Made by a program: the position numbers and the translations under genes. A stretch of DNA of 64,000 bases from Proteobacteria bacterium UBA981 (lineage in GTDB: Bacteria; Pseudomonadota; Gammaproteobacteria; Ga0077536), in assembly GCA_002292285.1 (NCBI GenBank), contig DBBP01000027.1:28732-92731 (forward strand), read 5' to 3'. Each line of letters opens with the position of its first letter. Within the stretch, counting starts at the first letter, position 1. The notes below the pieces were generated by a model. That model was not told where the DNA came from. It did not search any database and saw only the letters and a program-made list of their open reading frames with translations. Of the stretch, positions 24,805-34,142 are shown piece by piece.

Positions 24805-26085
24805 TTGAACACGTCTAATCGGACCAAAGTCGTTATCGTCGGCGCGGGCTTCGGCGGACTATTTGCGACCCGCTGCCTGCGTGGCGCGGACGTTGATATC
24901 ACCCTGATTGACCGCCACAACTATCATCTTTTCCAGCCTCTGCTCTATCAGGTTGCGACGGCCGGACTCGCACCGTCCGACGTGGCCTGGCCGATTCGCG
25001 GCATTGTGCGTACGCAGCAGAACGTGACCGTGGTACTCGGCGAAGTTATCGGTGTGGATACCGACGCCCGTGAGATCATCACCAGCGACCATAGGATGAG
25101 GTATGACTACCTGGTACTCGCATCGGGCGCGCGCCACGCCTATTTCGGGCATGAGGACTGGGAACCACACGCACCAGGCCTGAAGAGTATTGATGATGCG
25201 ACCGCGATTCGCCGCCGCATCCTGATGGCTTTCGAACGCGCGGAGATGACCTTCGATCCTGCTGAGCGTGCCCGCCTGTTGAATTTTGTGGTCGTCGGAG
25301 CCGGGCCAACCGGAGTTGAGTTGGCCGGCACCATCGCGGAATTGGCGCGACGAACATTGGCGGCAGATTTTCGTCGCATTGATTCACGCAGCGCCCGCAT
25401 CATTCTGGTTGAGGCCGGCCCGCGCGTGTTGCCGGCCTTCACGGAAAAACTCTCGACCTACGCGCAGCGCGCCCTGGACGAACTCGGGGTCGAGGTGATG
25501 CTCGGCAATGCGGTGACCGCCTGCAACGCGCACAGCGTGACCATTGGTGGCAGCGAGATTCCCACCTCGACGGTGCTGTGGGCCGCCGGTGTCGCCGCAT
25601 CACCGGCCAGCGTGTGGCTGCGCGCGGAAAGCGATCGTGCCGGGCGGGTGCTTGTACAAGCAGATTTGTCCGCGCCCGGCCATTCGGACGTTTTCGTCAT
25701 CGGCGACACCGCTGCAGTGATGGATTCAGCGGGGGATCTGGTGCCAGGTATCGCCCCGGCAGCGAAACAACAAGGGCGCTATGTTGCACGAGTGATTCGA
25801 GCGCGGGTCGAAGGGAAGCTCGCACCGGTGGCGTTTCGTTACCGGAACCTCGGCAAGCTCGCAACCATCGGCAGAAAGTCGGCTGTCATTGAGCTGCCGT
25901 TTTTGCGGCTTTCGGGGCGGTTGGCGTGGTGGCTATGGGGCGTCGCGCACATCTACTTTCTGATTGGTGTGCGCAGCCCAATCACGGTCGCAAGCAACTG
26001 GCTATGGCAGTATGTAACCTACGCACGTGGCGCTCGTCTGATCACCGGTGAGAGCAGAGTCGAGTCGAGTGCAGACAAGTCCTAG
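24805..26085 (+). CDS. Type II NADH dehydrogenase (NDH-2)
   Basis: A 426-residue FAD/NADH oxidoreductase. The FAD motif VVIVGAGFGGLFATRCL is followed by DRHNYHLFQPLLYQVATAGL, a signature of NDH-2. The NADH motif is VVVGAGPTGVELAG, and VFVIGDTAAV and PGIAPAAKQQGRYVA complete the FAD site. The C-terminal WLWGVAHIYFLIGV forms the membrane-anchoring part. It passes electrons from NADH to quinone without pumping protons. The start is TTG at 24805, since an ATG is lacking and the family N-terminus begins here. It is followed by a cupredoxin gene 31 bases downstream. Confidence 0.9.
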   Translation: MNTSNRTKVVIVGAGFGGLFATRCLRGADVDITLIDRHNYHLFQPLLYQVATAGLAPSDVAWPIRGIVRTQQNVTVVLGEVIGVDTDAREIITSDHRMRYDYLVLASGARHAYFGHEDWEPHAPGLKSIDDATAIRRRILMAFERAEMTFDPAERARLLNFVVVGAGPTGVELAGTIAELARRTLAADFRRIDSRSARIILVEAGPRVLPAFTEKLSTYAQRALDELGVEVMLGNAVTACNAHSVTIGGSEIPTSTVLWAAGVAASPASVWLRAESDRAGRVLVQADLSAPGHSDVFVIGDTAAVMDSAGDLVPGIAPAAKQQGRYVARVIRARVEGKLAPVAFRYRNLGKLATIGRKSAVIELPFLRLSGRLAWWLWGVAHIYFLIGVRSPITVASNWLWQYVTYARGARLITGESRVESSADKS

Positions 26086-26116
26086 CGGACGGTTGAATCG
26101 CAATCTGGATGAGCCC

Positions 26117-26587
26117 ATGAAACTGAACGCGACCGCAACAACAGTAATAGTCTTTTCCCTGTTAATCGCTGGCTACAGCCCGTTTTCCTCCGCTGAAAAG
26201 CCCCATGGTCCGAAGGCTATTAAAGTGAGTGTCGCAGTCGGCACAACGGCGGGCGAGATGAAGTTCGTTCCCGACACACTGACTTTTGAGCGCGGGAATT
26301 ACTACAAACTGGTCATCTCTAATCCCAGTCCGCATGCACACTATTTCACCTCAGATGCCTTTGCCACACATATCTTCACGCGCAAAATTGAGGTGCTGGA
26401 CAAGCAAGGGGAAACCATCGCCGAGCTGCACGGCTCGGTCAACGATATAGAACTCAAACCGGGCGCACACCTTGAATGGTTTTTCTTTCCGATGACCAAA
26501 GGCCAGAACCTGAAACTGTTGTGCCACAAGAATGGTCACGAAGCGCAGGGCATGCTCGGCAGCATCAGCATCATCGGCGATTTATGA
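26117..26587 (+). CDS. Exported cupredoxin-like copper protein
   Basis: A 156-residue protein with a signal peptide (residues 1-25) and one cupredoxin domain. Type 1 copper ligands are visible: His in SPHAHYFT, and Cys, His and Met in LLCHKNGHEAQGML, with C-x4-H-x4-M spacing. Such proteins carry electrons in the periplasm or bind copper. I choose ATG 26117, where the signal peptide begins, over the longer upstream frame that overlaps NDH-2. It probably shares a transcript with NDH-2, but no direct link between the two is known to me. Confidence 0.82.
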   Translation: MKLNATATTVIVFSLLIAGYSPFSSAEKPHGPKAIKVSVAVGTTAGEMKFVPDTLTFERGNYYKLVISNPSPHAHYFTSDAFATHIFTRKIEVLDKQGETIAELHGSVNDIELKPGAHLEWFFFPMTKGQNLKLLCHKNGHEAQGMLGSISIIGDL

Positions 26588-26693
26588 GCGAACTATGGAC
26601 TGAGGCGTCTGGCCGAATATTAGAAAACTGTCTTATCCAATCGCGGCCACTCAGGTATTTTTTTGGAACGCCGCGCGTTTTGAGCAACAGTCA

Positions 26694-27947
26694 GTGAGCA
26701 AGGTGTTCTATGGCTGGACGGTGACCGCCTGCGCATTCGTCGTGCTGTTTCTGACCTATGGCGTTCAATACTCATTCGGCATTTTCGTTCCCGCCATGAC
26801 GAACGAGCTCGGCTGGCAGCACACCAGCCTCGGTGCCGCTTTCTCGCTATATACGGTTGTCTACACGAGCTGCAGCGTACTCAGCGGTCGATTGACAGAT
26901 TCGTTGGGGCCGCGCCGGGTAGTCAGTCTGGGTGCGCTTCTGCTTGGCGTTGGCCTGATGGCCACCAGCCAGGTGTCGGCACAGTGGCAACTGTATTTGT
27001 GCTACGGCGTGGTGGCCGCGCTTGGCATGAGCTCAGCCTACATTCCCTGCAACATGACCGTTGTGCGCTGGTTCCGTCGCAAGCGCGGTCTCGCATTGGG
27101 GCTGGCGTCCAGCGGTGCCAGTTGCGGAATACTCGCCGTACCGCTGGTTGCCGTTTGGATGATCGAGAGCTACGGATGGCGAACGGGCTTGTTTGTGCTC
27201 GGCGCGACGTTACTGATAATCACCAGTGTTGCAGCGCGCTTCATGCGCCGCGACCCTGCCCAACTCGGATTATTGCCAGATGGCGACGACGCGCTGCCGG
27301 AACAATCGACGAACACACTAGCGTTTGCCGAGCAGGCAGTCGATGCGCCGAGTTGGACCTTACGTGAAGCTTTCACCAGCGCGTCATTCTGGCTGTTTCT
27401 GGCCGCCTTTACGCTCACCATGATCACCCTCACGATCCCCTTCGTTCATCTGGCCAGCTTCGCCGGCGATATCGGCTTGTCCAGCCTGCGCGGCGCCATG
27501 AGTATTAGTGTTATTGGCCTGTTTGCGCTGGTTGGTAGCGTGTTGCTCGGCACCTTGTCCGATCGATTCGGACGGCAGCGTTCGATAGTGATCGCTATGG
27601 TCTCGCAAATCATCGCCTACGTGACGTTCTTTCACACCGATAACGTTGCCGCACTGTATCTTGGCGCGATCGCATTTGGATTCTTCTACGGTGGTTTCGC
27701 GACGCTTTTTCCGGCGCTGGTAGGCGATTTATTCGGCCCGGCTCACGCCGGTGCCATTGGCGGTTTTATCTTCGGCGCAGCCGGGCTGATGGGCGGCTGG
27801 GGCCCGGCGCTGGCCGGCTACTTGCGCGATACCGAGGGCGACTATCATTTGGCCTTTCTGAGCTGCCTGGTCTGCGCAATTTGCAGCCTGTTGCTATTCG
27901 TTTTACTGCCGCGGCCAGAACGCGCGGCGGCGGCTGACGCAGCATGA
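26694..27947 (+). CDS. MFS transporter (monocarboxylate/OFA-like)
   Basis: A 417-residue major facilitator with about 12 hydrophobic segments. It opens KVFYGWTVTACAFVV, typical of the MCT/OFA-type branch, and has the loop motif SGRLTDSLGPRRVV after TM2 and GTLSDRFGRQRS in the second half. These transport monocarboxylates, oxalate/formate or related organic acids. The start is GTG at 26694, about 100 bases after the cupredoxin stop, with no strong ribosome site. Substrate is uncertain. Confidence 0.85.
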   Translation: MSKVFYGWTVTACAFVVLFLTYGVQYSFGIFVPAMTNELGWQHTSLGAAFSLYTVVYTSCSVLSGRLTDSLGPRRVVSLGALLLGVGLMATSQVSAQWQLYLCYGVVAALGMSSAYIPCNMTVVRWFRRKRGLALGLASSGASCGILAVPLVAVWMIESYGWRTGLFVLGATLLIITSVAARFMRRDPAQLGLLPDGDDALPEQSTNTLAFAEQAVDAPSWTLREAFTSASFWLFLAAFTLTMITLTIPFVHLASFAGDIGLSSLRGAMSISVIGLFALVGSVLLGTLSDRFGRQRSIVIAMVSQIIAYVTFFHTDNVAALYLGAIAFGFFYGGFATLFPALVGDLFGPAHAGAIGGFIFGAAGLMGGWGPALAGYLRDTEGDYHLAFLSCLVCAICSLLLFVLLPRPERAAAADAA

Positions 27948-28098
27948 CCAGCAATGGGCCTTGCCCGTGGGCTGCGCGCGTCGCTAACGCCCTTGTTGAT
28001 CAATATGGTTTGCACCCGGCGCGATCATTGCTCCGCACAGCAAGGCAGTGTCGATTCAACCGTCTCTGCCGCGCGCTGACGGCAGGTGGCTCACGACG

Positions 28099-28671
28099 TC
28101 ACTTCGGCGGTACACGAACCAGTTTGTTATCGTCGGTGTGTTCAAACACCTTTCCGTAGATATCGACCATCGTGGTTTGTGAATACGACAGCCGATCTGC
28201 GTGCACTACCAGCTGCTGACGAAAAGCGGTCGTGCGAGCGTTGTCGCGCATGAACGGCGATTGCATGATCGGCCAGTCTGCACTGTCGAGACTTGCGTAC
28301 ACTTCCAGCCGTACGCCACCGTCTGATTCAACGCCGCCAAACTCGCCGCCGGCAAGCACACCGACCGCACGCGGGATGGTGAACGAATGCATCACCAGCG
28401 CGTTGGCGGCGTCCCACATCCAGTAACCGCTCTGATCGTGAAACACCTTACCGTTCGATTTGCGTTGCACGAGTTGGCGATACTGCAGCGCCACCAGCTC
28501 CTGCGACTCAGCGTTCGTCACATCACCTGCTGCGTTGAAGGTAATGGTCTCGAAATACAGATTGTTCTCCTCACCATCTGGTTCCGGCGCGATATCGGTG
28601 CCGTGATTGCCGTACCACGCACCGATCAATGGTTTGAGCGGACCATAGTCAATGTCGTCGTTGTTTATCAT
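28099..28671 (-). CDS. Heme-binding beta-barrel (FABP/nitrobindin-like) protein
   Basis: A 190-residue protein. It opens YGPLKPLIGAWYGNHGTDIA, the GxWxGxG-type first strand of the nitrobindin/THAP4-C family, followed by a series of beta strands consistent with a ten-stranded barrel. FTIPRAVGVLAGG is a further conserved segment. Start ATG 28669-28671 has GGAGGACAACGG directly upstream; a longer frame reaching 28905 is not supported. Nitrobindins bind ferric heme and isomerise peroxynitrite, but heme ligation here is not proven. Confidence 0.75.
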   Translation of the reverse strand: MINNDDIDYGPLKPLIGAWYGNHGTDIAPEPDGEENNLYFETITFNAAGDVTNAESQELVALQYRQLVQRKSNGKVFHDQSGYWMWDAANALVMHSFTIPRAVGVLAGGEFGGVESDGGVRLEVYASLDSADWPIMQSPFMRDNARTTAFRQQLVVHADRLSYSQTTMVDIYGKVFEHTDDNKLVRVPPK

Positions 28672-29009
28672 CCGTTGTCCTCCATAAGTGGGGGTGTCAT
28701 TAGCGTCGTCGCTTTCCCGCCCAGCCCTAGCATGGCCGCGATGACTGGCTCGCGATTCCGGCGCCCCGGACAGATTGCCAAACTGAGCGGTCGCGGTGCA
28801 AGCCGGGCCGGTACACCTGCTCGTCGAAGCGCAGCGCTTTGGTCGCGCTGACCTGAGTCGCATTGCATCGAGACGGGCGCATTGAGGGCACCTCGGCACA
28901 CGCATGCGCGCGTGTTATTAACGCTCGTGCCGGGATTTTTTTGCGGTCGCAAGCACAGTCGGGGCGTTAGCTCAGAAGGTTGGTTGCGTACTTTGAGCGC
29001 CGCGCGGGA
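28672..29009. other. Gene-poor stretch, possible decayed minus-strand coding sequence
   Basis: About 340 bases with no intact gene. On the minus strand the text QFGNLSGAP (near 28765-28795) and a following MLGLGGKATT in a shifted frame faintly recall the C-terminus of an amidase, ending in a stop that overlaps the next start. This is too little for a firm call. The first 21 bases of a tRNA-like start (28961-28981) are not followed by a tRNA. Confidence 0.25.
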
Positions 29010-30578
29010 TTAGCCGACCACCTCACCAGCGGCCCGCGCGCGGGCCAGCAATGTGCGTTCATCTTCGGCCAGATAGCGAGCGGCGTAGGCAATCAATCCC
29101 GCCGCCCCAATGTTCACGCACAGCGCCACCACCAACCCATTACGCAGATCCCCGGTCAGGTCAGACACCAACCCGACGGTAAACGGCCCCAATGCCAAAC
29201 CGAGCAAGGTTAAGGTCAGGATGTAGACCGCCGATGAGGTGCCGCGCATGCGGGGTAAAACAAGATCCGTCACTGTCGAGCCACCGACACCCAGCCACGC
29301 GGCGCCACTAAACGCGACCGCCGCGTTGAGCGTGAAAGCCAGCGTCGTCGAGCTTGTGTAGAGCATCCACAAACCGACTGGTATTGGCAGCAAGGCCGCA
29401 CCAAGGGCCACATACAGGCGGCCGCGCGGATTGCGTAGACGCCAATAGTCGGCCAGCACGCCACCGAGCGTACAGCCGAGGAAACCAAACGCGGCGGTAA
29501 TACCGCCGAGCGTGAAACCGAGTTCACCAATCGGCACGTTGTGATAGCGAATGAAAAAAGGCGCGGTGAAGTACGACAAGCCAAACGTCGAAAATGCCAT
29601 CAACGAAATGCCCAGCACGAACGCGACCCAGGAACGCGATCCGAGAATCAGCGCGGCAGTCGGCGGGTCGCGCAAAACCAGACCCTGTGCCCACGACACC
29701 GAGGCGTAGAAACCGATTGCGAGCGCATACCACTGAGCCGGATTACCGAGCATCTGGTGCAGTAACCAGGCGCCGACGAAAAGCCCGAACAACGTCATCA
29801 GGTTGCCTGCCATCGCCGCCCTGGTGGCACCAAGACGATGCAGGTTCCAAAACGTTAGACCGGGTAATACCGCGCACAACTCCAGTCCGAATTCGCGAAA
29901 CGGATGCGCTTCTGGCGGCGATTCAATGCCGTCCATCGCGCCGCGTTCGGGCTCGCGCAAAGTCCGCACCCAGACCGCCAACAATAGGCCCGGCAGCCCG
30001 ACAACGAAAAATGCAATCTGCCAGCCGGCGAAGCCGAACGGTGCTGTGGCAGCCGTGTAGGCTGCGTTCCACCCTTCCACCACCTGCCCGCCGACGAACG
30101 TCCCCAAGCCGGCGCCGACATACACGCCACTGGCAAGAATCGCGATAACAGTCGCGCGCCGCGCCGGCACGAACGAATCAGACAACAACGAGTAAGCGCA
30201 CGGCCCGGTACCGGCTTCGCCGACACCAACCGCGATGCGGGCAATGCCGAGTTCCAGAAAATTGCGCGCGAATCCCGACAGCACCGTAGCGGTGCTCCAG
30301 AACGCGACCGCGCAGGCGATGAACGTCCGCCTCACCCAGACATCGGCCAGGCGCCCAAACGGGATACCAAACAAGGCGTAAAACACTGCAAACGCGGTGC
30401 CATAAAGAAAACCCATCTGCGCATCAGACAGCAACAGATCGCGTTTAATCTCTTCATTCAAAATTGCCAGAATCTGGCGGTCGAGAAAATTGAAGATGTA
30501 CACCACCATCAGAATGCTGAGGGTGTAACACGAGTAACGGAACTCTGCGGGGGTCTGGGTGGCGGTCTCAGACGGCAC
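29010..30578 (-). CDS. MFS transporter (spinster-like)
   Basis: A 522-residue major facilitator with 12 predicted hydrophobic segments. IFNFLDRQILAILNEEIKRD and SDAQMGFLYGTAFAVFYALF match the spinster-like branch common in catabolic clusters of sphingomonads and marine gammaproteobacteria. PFGRLADVWVRR is the MFS loop motif, and GVGEAGTGPCAYSLL is the TM4-5 motif. Start ATG 30578. It follows the TIGR03084 gene with a 154-base gap on the same strand. Substrate unknown, probably an organic acid or aromatic compound. Confidence 0.87.
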   Translation of the reverse strand: MPSETATQTPAEFRYSCYTLSILMVVYIFNFLDRQILAILNEEIKRDLLLSDAQMGFLYGTAFAVFYALFGIPFGRLADVWVRRTFIACAVAFWSTATVLSGFARNFLELGIARIAVGVGEAGTGPCAYSLLSDSFVPARRATVIAILASGVYVGAGLGTFVGGQVVEGWNAAYTAATAPFGFAGWQIAFFVVGLPGLLLAVWVRTLREPERGAMDGIESPPEAHPFREFGLELCAVLPGLTFWNLHRLGATRAAMAGNLMTLFGLFVGAWLLHQMLGNPAQWYALAIGFYASVSWAQGLVLRDPPTAALILGSRSWVAFVLGISLMAFSTFGLSYFTAPFFIRYHNVPIGELGFTLGGITAAFGFLGCTLGGVLADYWRLRNPRGRLYVALGAALLPIPVGLWMLYTSSTTLAFTLNAAVAFSGAAWLGVGGSTVTDLVLPRMRGTSSAVYILTLTLLGLALGPFTVGLVSDLTGDLRNGLVVALCVNIGAAGLIAYAARYLAEDERTLLARARAAGEVVG

Positions 30579-30732
30579 GATGTGCGGTGTACTCGCTGGC
30601 GGGGAAGGCCTCGTGAGTATACCGACTATGCACTGACCGTCTACGCGACCAAATGGCGAGCTATAGCTGCCAGCGGATAACCCGGCGCTGGGCGTTGTCG
30701 ATCAGCCTGATACGACCGTGATGCCTAGCGCG

Positions 30733-31542
30733 TCAGTTCCCTGCCCATGCGCGGGTGCCCGGCGCCGGCGGATCTTCAGCTGGCCCGGCAAAACATTGCG
30801 CGATGTTCATCCAGCTTGTCGCCGTGGGGCCGACTGCACTCAGACCGACATCGGCGAAATGACGCCCCTGCGTGACGACCTGGCAGAAATCAAGCGCGGG
30901 ACCGCTCACCTTGTTGCTCTCGTCGGGTTCATTCCATCGCCAGATCTCGCCGGACGGTGCCACCAGTTCGACGAACGGCGCCGGCGCCGGCACATCCAGC
31001 CCACGATTGACGAACGTCCAGCCGAAAGTGTTCACACCGAGCACAGCGATGTGCCGAATCCGATCGCGGGCCTCACGCTCAACCTGGAATAAGTCGTAGA
31101 CATCCTGTCCATGCGCCCAGGTTTCCATCAGGCGCGCAGTGGCGGCTGAGCGAATACTCATATCTGGCCCCACCCACTTCATGCGCGCTTTCGCGTCGGC
31201 ATCTTTGAACAGGTCGCACAACTGATGTAAGCCTCGATGCCATTGCGCAAGCAATCCGGCGCCATGCCCCACCGACTGATCAAGATATTCAGTCCCGTCA
31301 CCGCGTTTCCCGGCGGCCCGTGCGGCGGCTCGCTGCGACATTACATCGACGAACCGTTCGGAGTCCGTCATCGACAGATAATTGAGCCAATCACCGAACA
31401 TCAAGTGGCGCAGCACGTCTTCGCAAGTCCAGCCTTTAAATGGCGTTGGGCGCTGCCAATCCTGAGCCGATATGTTGGCCAAAAACACCTGCAATTCATC
31501 AACTTCGGCGCGCAAATCACCTGATAGCTCGGTCATCACCAT
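30733..31542 (-). CDS. TIGR03084-type metal-binding protein (MDMPI/DinB-like fold)
   Basis: A 269-residue protein with an N-terminal four-helix bundle of the mycothiol-dependent maleylpyruvate isomerase/DinB superfamily. Metal-ligand candidates are His in CEDVLRHLMFGDWLN and the METWAHGQDVYD motif. A C-terminal domain (FVELVAPSGEIWRWNEP) is typical of the TIGR03084 family. The catalytic role is unknown; proteobacteria lack mycothiol, so a thiol-dependent isomerase should not be assumed. It follows the enoyl-CoA hydratase gene by 32 bases, suggesting a role in acyl-CoA catabolism. Confidence 0.78.
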   Translation of the reverse strand: MVMTELSGDLRAEVDELQVFLANISAQDWQRPTPFKGWTCEDVLRHLMFGDWLNYLSMTDSERFVDVMSQRAAARAAGKRGDGTEYLDQSVGHGAGLLAQWHRGLHQLCDLFKDADAKARMKWVGPDMSIRSAATARLMETWAHGQDVYDLFQVEREARDRIRHIAVLGVNTFGWTFVNRGLDVPAPAPFVELVAPSGEIWRWNEPDESNKVSGPALDFCQVVTQGRHFADVGLSAVGPTATSWMNIAQCFAGPAEDPPAPGTRAWAGN

Positions 31543-31574
31543 AGTTGTTCAACCTTTTCGATGTGGAATCTTGC

Positions 31575-32363
31575 TCACAGTTTCTCTTTGGCGAATTCCT
31601 GTGGCCAATAATCGCAAGCAGCCAGACCTTCAAGGGCGAGGCCGTAGGGAAGATGATCGAACATTGCACGCTTGACCTGCAACAACATCGCCTCGCGGGT
31701 CAGACGCACGGTCAGCGCAGGACGCTGACGAATTTTGCGTGCTAATTCCCACGCGCGCGCACTGAGATCTGCATTCGGCATCACTTCATTCACGACCCCG
31801 AGCGCAAGTGCTTCCTCGGCAGAAAGTTCCTGGCCAGTCATGAGGAAATAACGTGCGCGATTCAAGCCGAGCAGCATCGGCCACACGATATGCACGCCAT
31901 CGCCAGGCACCAAACCGCTGGGGAAGTGCGGCGCATCCTGAAACGTCGCGTGATCGGCGGCGAGCACGATGTCGCATAGCAAAGCCAATTCGGCATGGAC
32001 TGTCGCCGGACCATTCACCGCCGCAATCATCGGCGCCTGAATCTCGAGCAAGTTCATCAGCAAACGCTTGGCATCCGGGATCACATGCGCAGCCCATGTT
32101 GCCGCATCGATACCTGCACCGTCGCTGGCGCCGAGATCTTCTTTATCAATAAAGGTCTCACCGGAGCCGGTGAATATGATGACTTTGTTTTCCGGGTCGG
32201 CGGCGACGTCCGCGAAGCAATAGCCGAGTTCCTGATGTGGCGCAAAACCCCATTCCAAATCAGAGCCATTGGTGTGCATCGACAATTCAAGAATGCCGTC
32301 TTCACGCTTGAAATTGATGTGGTCGTACTTTGCCGCATATTCGTCCAGTTGAGGTACTTGCAT
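31575..32363 (-). CDS. Enoyl-CoA hydratase/isomerase family protein
   Basis: A 262-residue crotonase-fold protein. VIIFTGSGETFIDKED forms the first half of the oxyanion hole. AAVNGPATVHAELALLCDIV supplies the second, and TGQELSAEEALALGVVNEV is a conserved later segment. The usual catalytic Glu pair of hydratases is not obvious: the segment after the CD(I/L)V strand has PSGLVPGDGVH. The reaction might therefore be isomerisation, hydrolysis or C-C cleavage. AAAGGAATCGGCAC precedes the ATG. It likely shares a transcript with TIGR03084. Confidence 0.83.
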   Translation of the reverse strand: MQVPQLDEYAAKYDHINFKREDGILELSMHTNGSDLEWGFAPHQELGYCFADVAADPENKVIIFTGSGETFIDKEDLGASDGAGIDAATWAAHVIPDAKRLLMNLLEIQAPMIAAVNGPATVHAELALLCDIVLAADHATFQDAPHFPSGLVPGDGVHIVWPMLLGLNRARYFLMTGQELSAEEALALGVVNEVMPNADLSARAWELARKIRQRPALTVRLTREAMLLQVKRAMFDHLPYGLALEGLAACDYWPQEFAKEKL

Positions 32364-32636
32364 GTGCCGATTCCTTTGCTTCTGGTTGTGGATCTAATAG
32401 CGCTCAGGGTGTCCGCACAGCTTACTGAATTGATGGGCGCCAGGGCGACCACCCGCTTGGTCTGACGACGGCGTCGCTGATTTCTGCTCGGATCAATGGT
32501 CGGCGCATGCCGAAAATTAGCTCGATTGGGCGCGTTTCAACTGCGCGACGCACGCGGACCCGCGCCACGAACTGCCCCCGAAATCGCCTTGGCGGGAGGT
32601 TTATGCACTAACATGCGTCATCGCGGAGGACTGCAC

Positions 32637-33962
32637 ATGAACAACCACACCCACTCGCCACGACCCACCCTGAACCTGTTTCGAGCTCGCGGGTTATTTG
32701 CGCTGATTATCGCCTGGTCGTTTTCGGGCCCTGCCCTGGCGAACGAGGATCAAAGCTTCCAGGCGCTGCGTGACTGGATTGATGCAGCGCCGGCCGCCGA
32801 CGCAATGCCGGCCGCAGGCACTCATTTAGGCATCGCTGACCGCGACGAATTCCTGGTGTCGCTAATTCCACGCTCGGCTTGGCCTTATTACATCTTCGAC
32901 GACATGGACATGGAAGTAGCCGCTCATGGTGACTATCCCCCGCCACCGGATTGGGGAAAGGCAGTTGACCCGGACTATCGTCTCGATGAACGTGGCGTTT
33001 TAATTGACTTCAAGGGCGCTGGTTTCCCGTTTCCCGACGTTAGTGACAACGATCCGGACGCTGCCGCGAAGGTCGTGTGGAACATGCTATGGCGCCCAGG
33101 CCAGGACGATTTCGACATGCCCATGGTGACGTGGCTGCGTGGCGAGAACGGGCAACTCGACCGCAAACTCGAATACACCTCGGTGTCATCCACCTATGCA
33201 CGCGGCGAACATTGTCTGGTCGACGGTTACGAAGACGTTAAAAGTAAACGGGTCATGGAGTTTCGCTCACCGCGTGACATGGCTGGTGCCAAGGACATGA
33301 AAATATCCTATGTCGATCATGACCGTGAGGATTCCGGGTGGCTGTACCTGCCGGCACAACGCAAACCGCGCCGCACACTGGCCTCGGAGCGTACCAGCGA
33401 GCTGATGGGCATGGACATGATTCGCGAAGATCTGAACGGCTTCAGCGGCAAGATGTTTGAGAATAACTGGACCTATCTCGGTCGACGCGCAGTCCTTGCC
33501 ACCATCAACGTGCGCGACAATCCAGAATTCGGCGGACCACATTTATGGGTCCCGCATAAAGCGCGTTGGGAAGTTCGCGATACCCATGTCGTGATGGTTG
33601 AACCCAAGTCGCCCGATCATCCGTATAGCTCACGCATTATTTTTATCGACGCTGAAACTTACTGGACGCACTGGATGTTTGCCTTCGATCGCGAAGACAA
33701 TCAATTGCTACGCATGAACCAGCACTATCTCAAGTATTCAGAATCCTATGCCACCGAGCAGCCGCAACAGGCTCCTTATGTGAAACAGGATTTCTCCGAC
33801 AACGTCGGCCATTTCGTTTTTCTGCATCTCGGTGAAACGGATATCAACGCCAAGAAGCCGCATGCCACGCTGACCCACTGCTATGTCAAAAAACGTGATT
33901 TCTCGCCTGCCCGCGCGCAGCAGTTCTACTCGCTACGCAATATGATCAGTGGTCGTCGTTAG
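32637..33962 (+). CDS. DUF1329 outer-membrane-associated protein
   Basis: A 441-residue protein with a signal peptide of about 33 residues ending ...FSGPALA. The body contains SGWLYLPAQRKPRRT and MIREDLNGFSGKMFENNWTY, characteristic of DUF1329, a family related to LolA/LolB lipoprotein carriers. Members are typically found with DUF1302 proteins and RND/MMPL transporters in hydrocarbon, steroid and aromatic degradation loci. ATG 32637 is chosen because it has GGAGGA seven bases upstream and starts the signal peptide. The DUF1302 gene follows about 180 bases downstream. Confidence 0.83.
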   Translation: MNNHTHSPRPTLNLFRARGLFALIIAWSFSGPALANEDQSFQALRDWIDAAPAADAMPAAGTHLGIADRDEFLVSLIPRSAWPYYIFDDMDMEVAAHGDYPPPPDWGKAVDPDYRLDERGVLIDFKGAGFPFPDVSDNDPDAAAKVVWNMLWRPGQDDFDMPMVTWLRGENGQLDRKLEYTSVSSTYARGEHCLVDGYEDVKSKRVMEFRSPRDMAGAKDMKISYVDHDREDSGWLYLPAQRKPRRTLASERTSELMGMDMIREDLNGFSGKMFENNWTYLGRRAVLATINVRDNPEFGGPHLWVPHKARWEVRDTHVVMVEPKSPDHPYSSRIIFIDAETYWTHWMFAFDREDNQLLRMNQHYLKYSESYATEQPQQAPYVKQDFSDNVGHFVFLHLGETDINAKKPHATLTHCYVKKRDFSPARAQQFYSLRNMISGRR

Positions 33963-34142
33963 ACCGATACGAAGGATAAGGGCTCGGCCTTAACTCGCAG
34001 CTGCGACAATCGCGCTACAGCGGTTGACGCGCAGCGAAGGCTCGCGGCCCAGTAAATAGTTCGGCATTTTACGCACGGCGATTGCCTTCACCCAGGCGCG
34101 CCGTCGCTCGTCATTCCGAGAATTAAAGCAGGGTTTTATTCG

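Noticed and set aside
28961..28981. GGGGCGTTAGCTCAGAAGGT resembles the 5' end of a tRNA.
   Set aside because: No D-stem closure, anticodon arm, T arm or acceptor 3' half follows, and the MFS gene begins at once. It is at most a chance match or short fragment.
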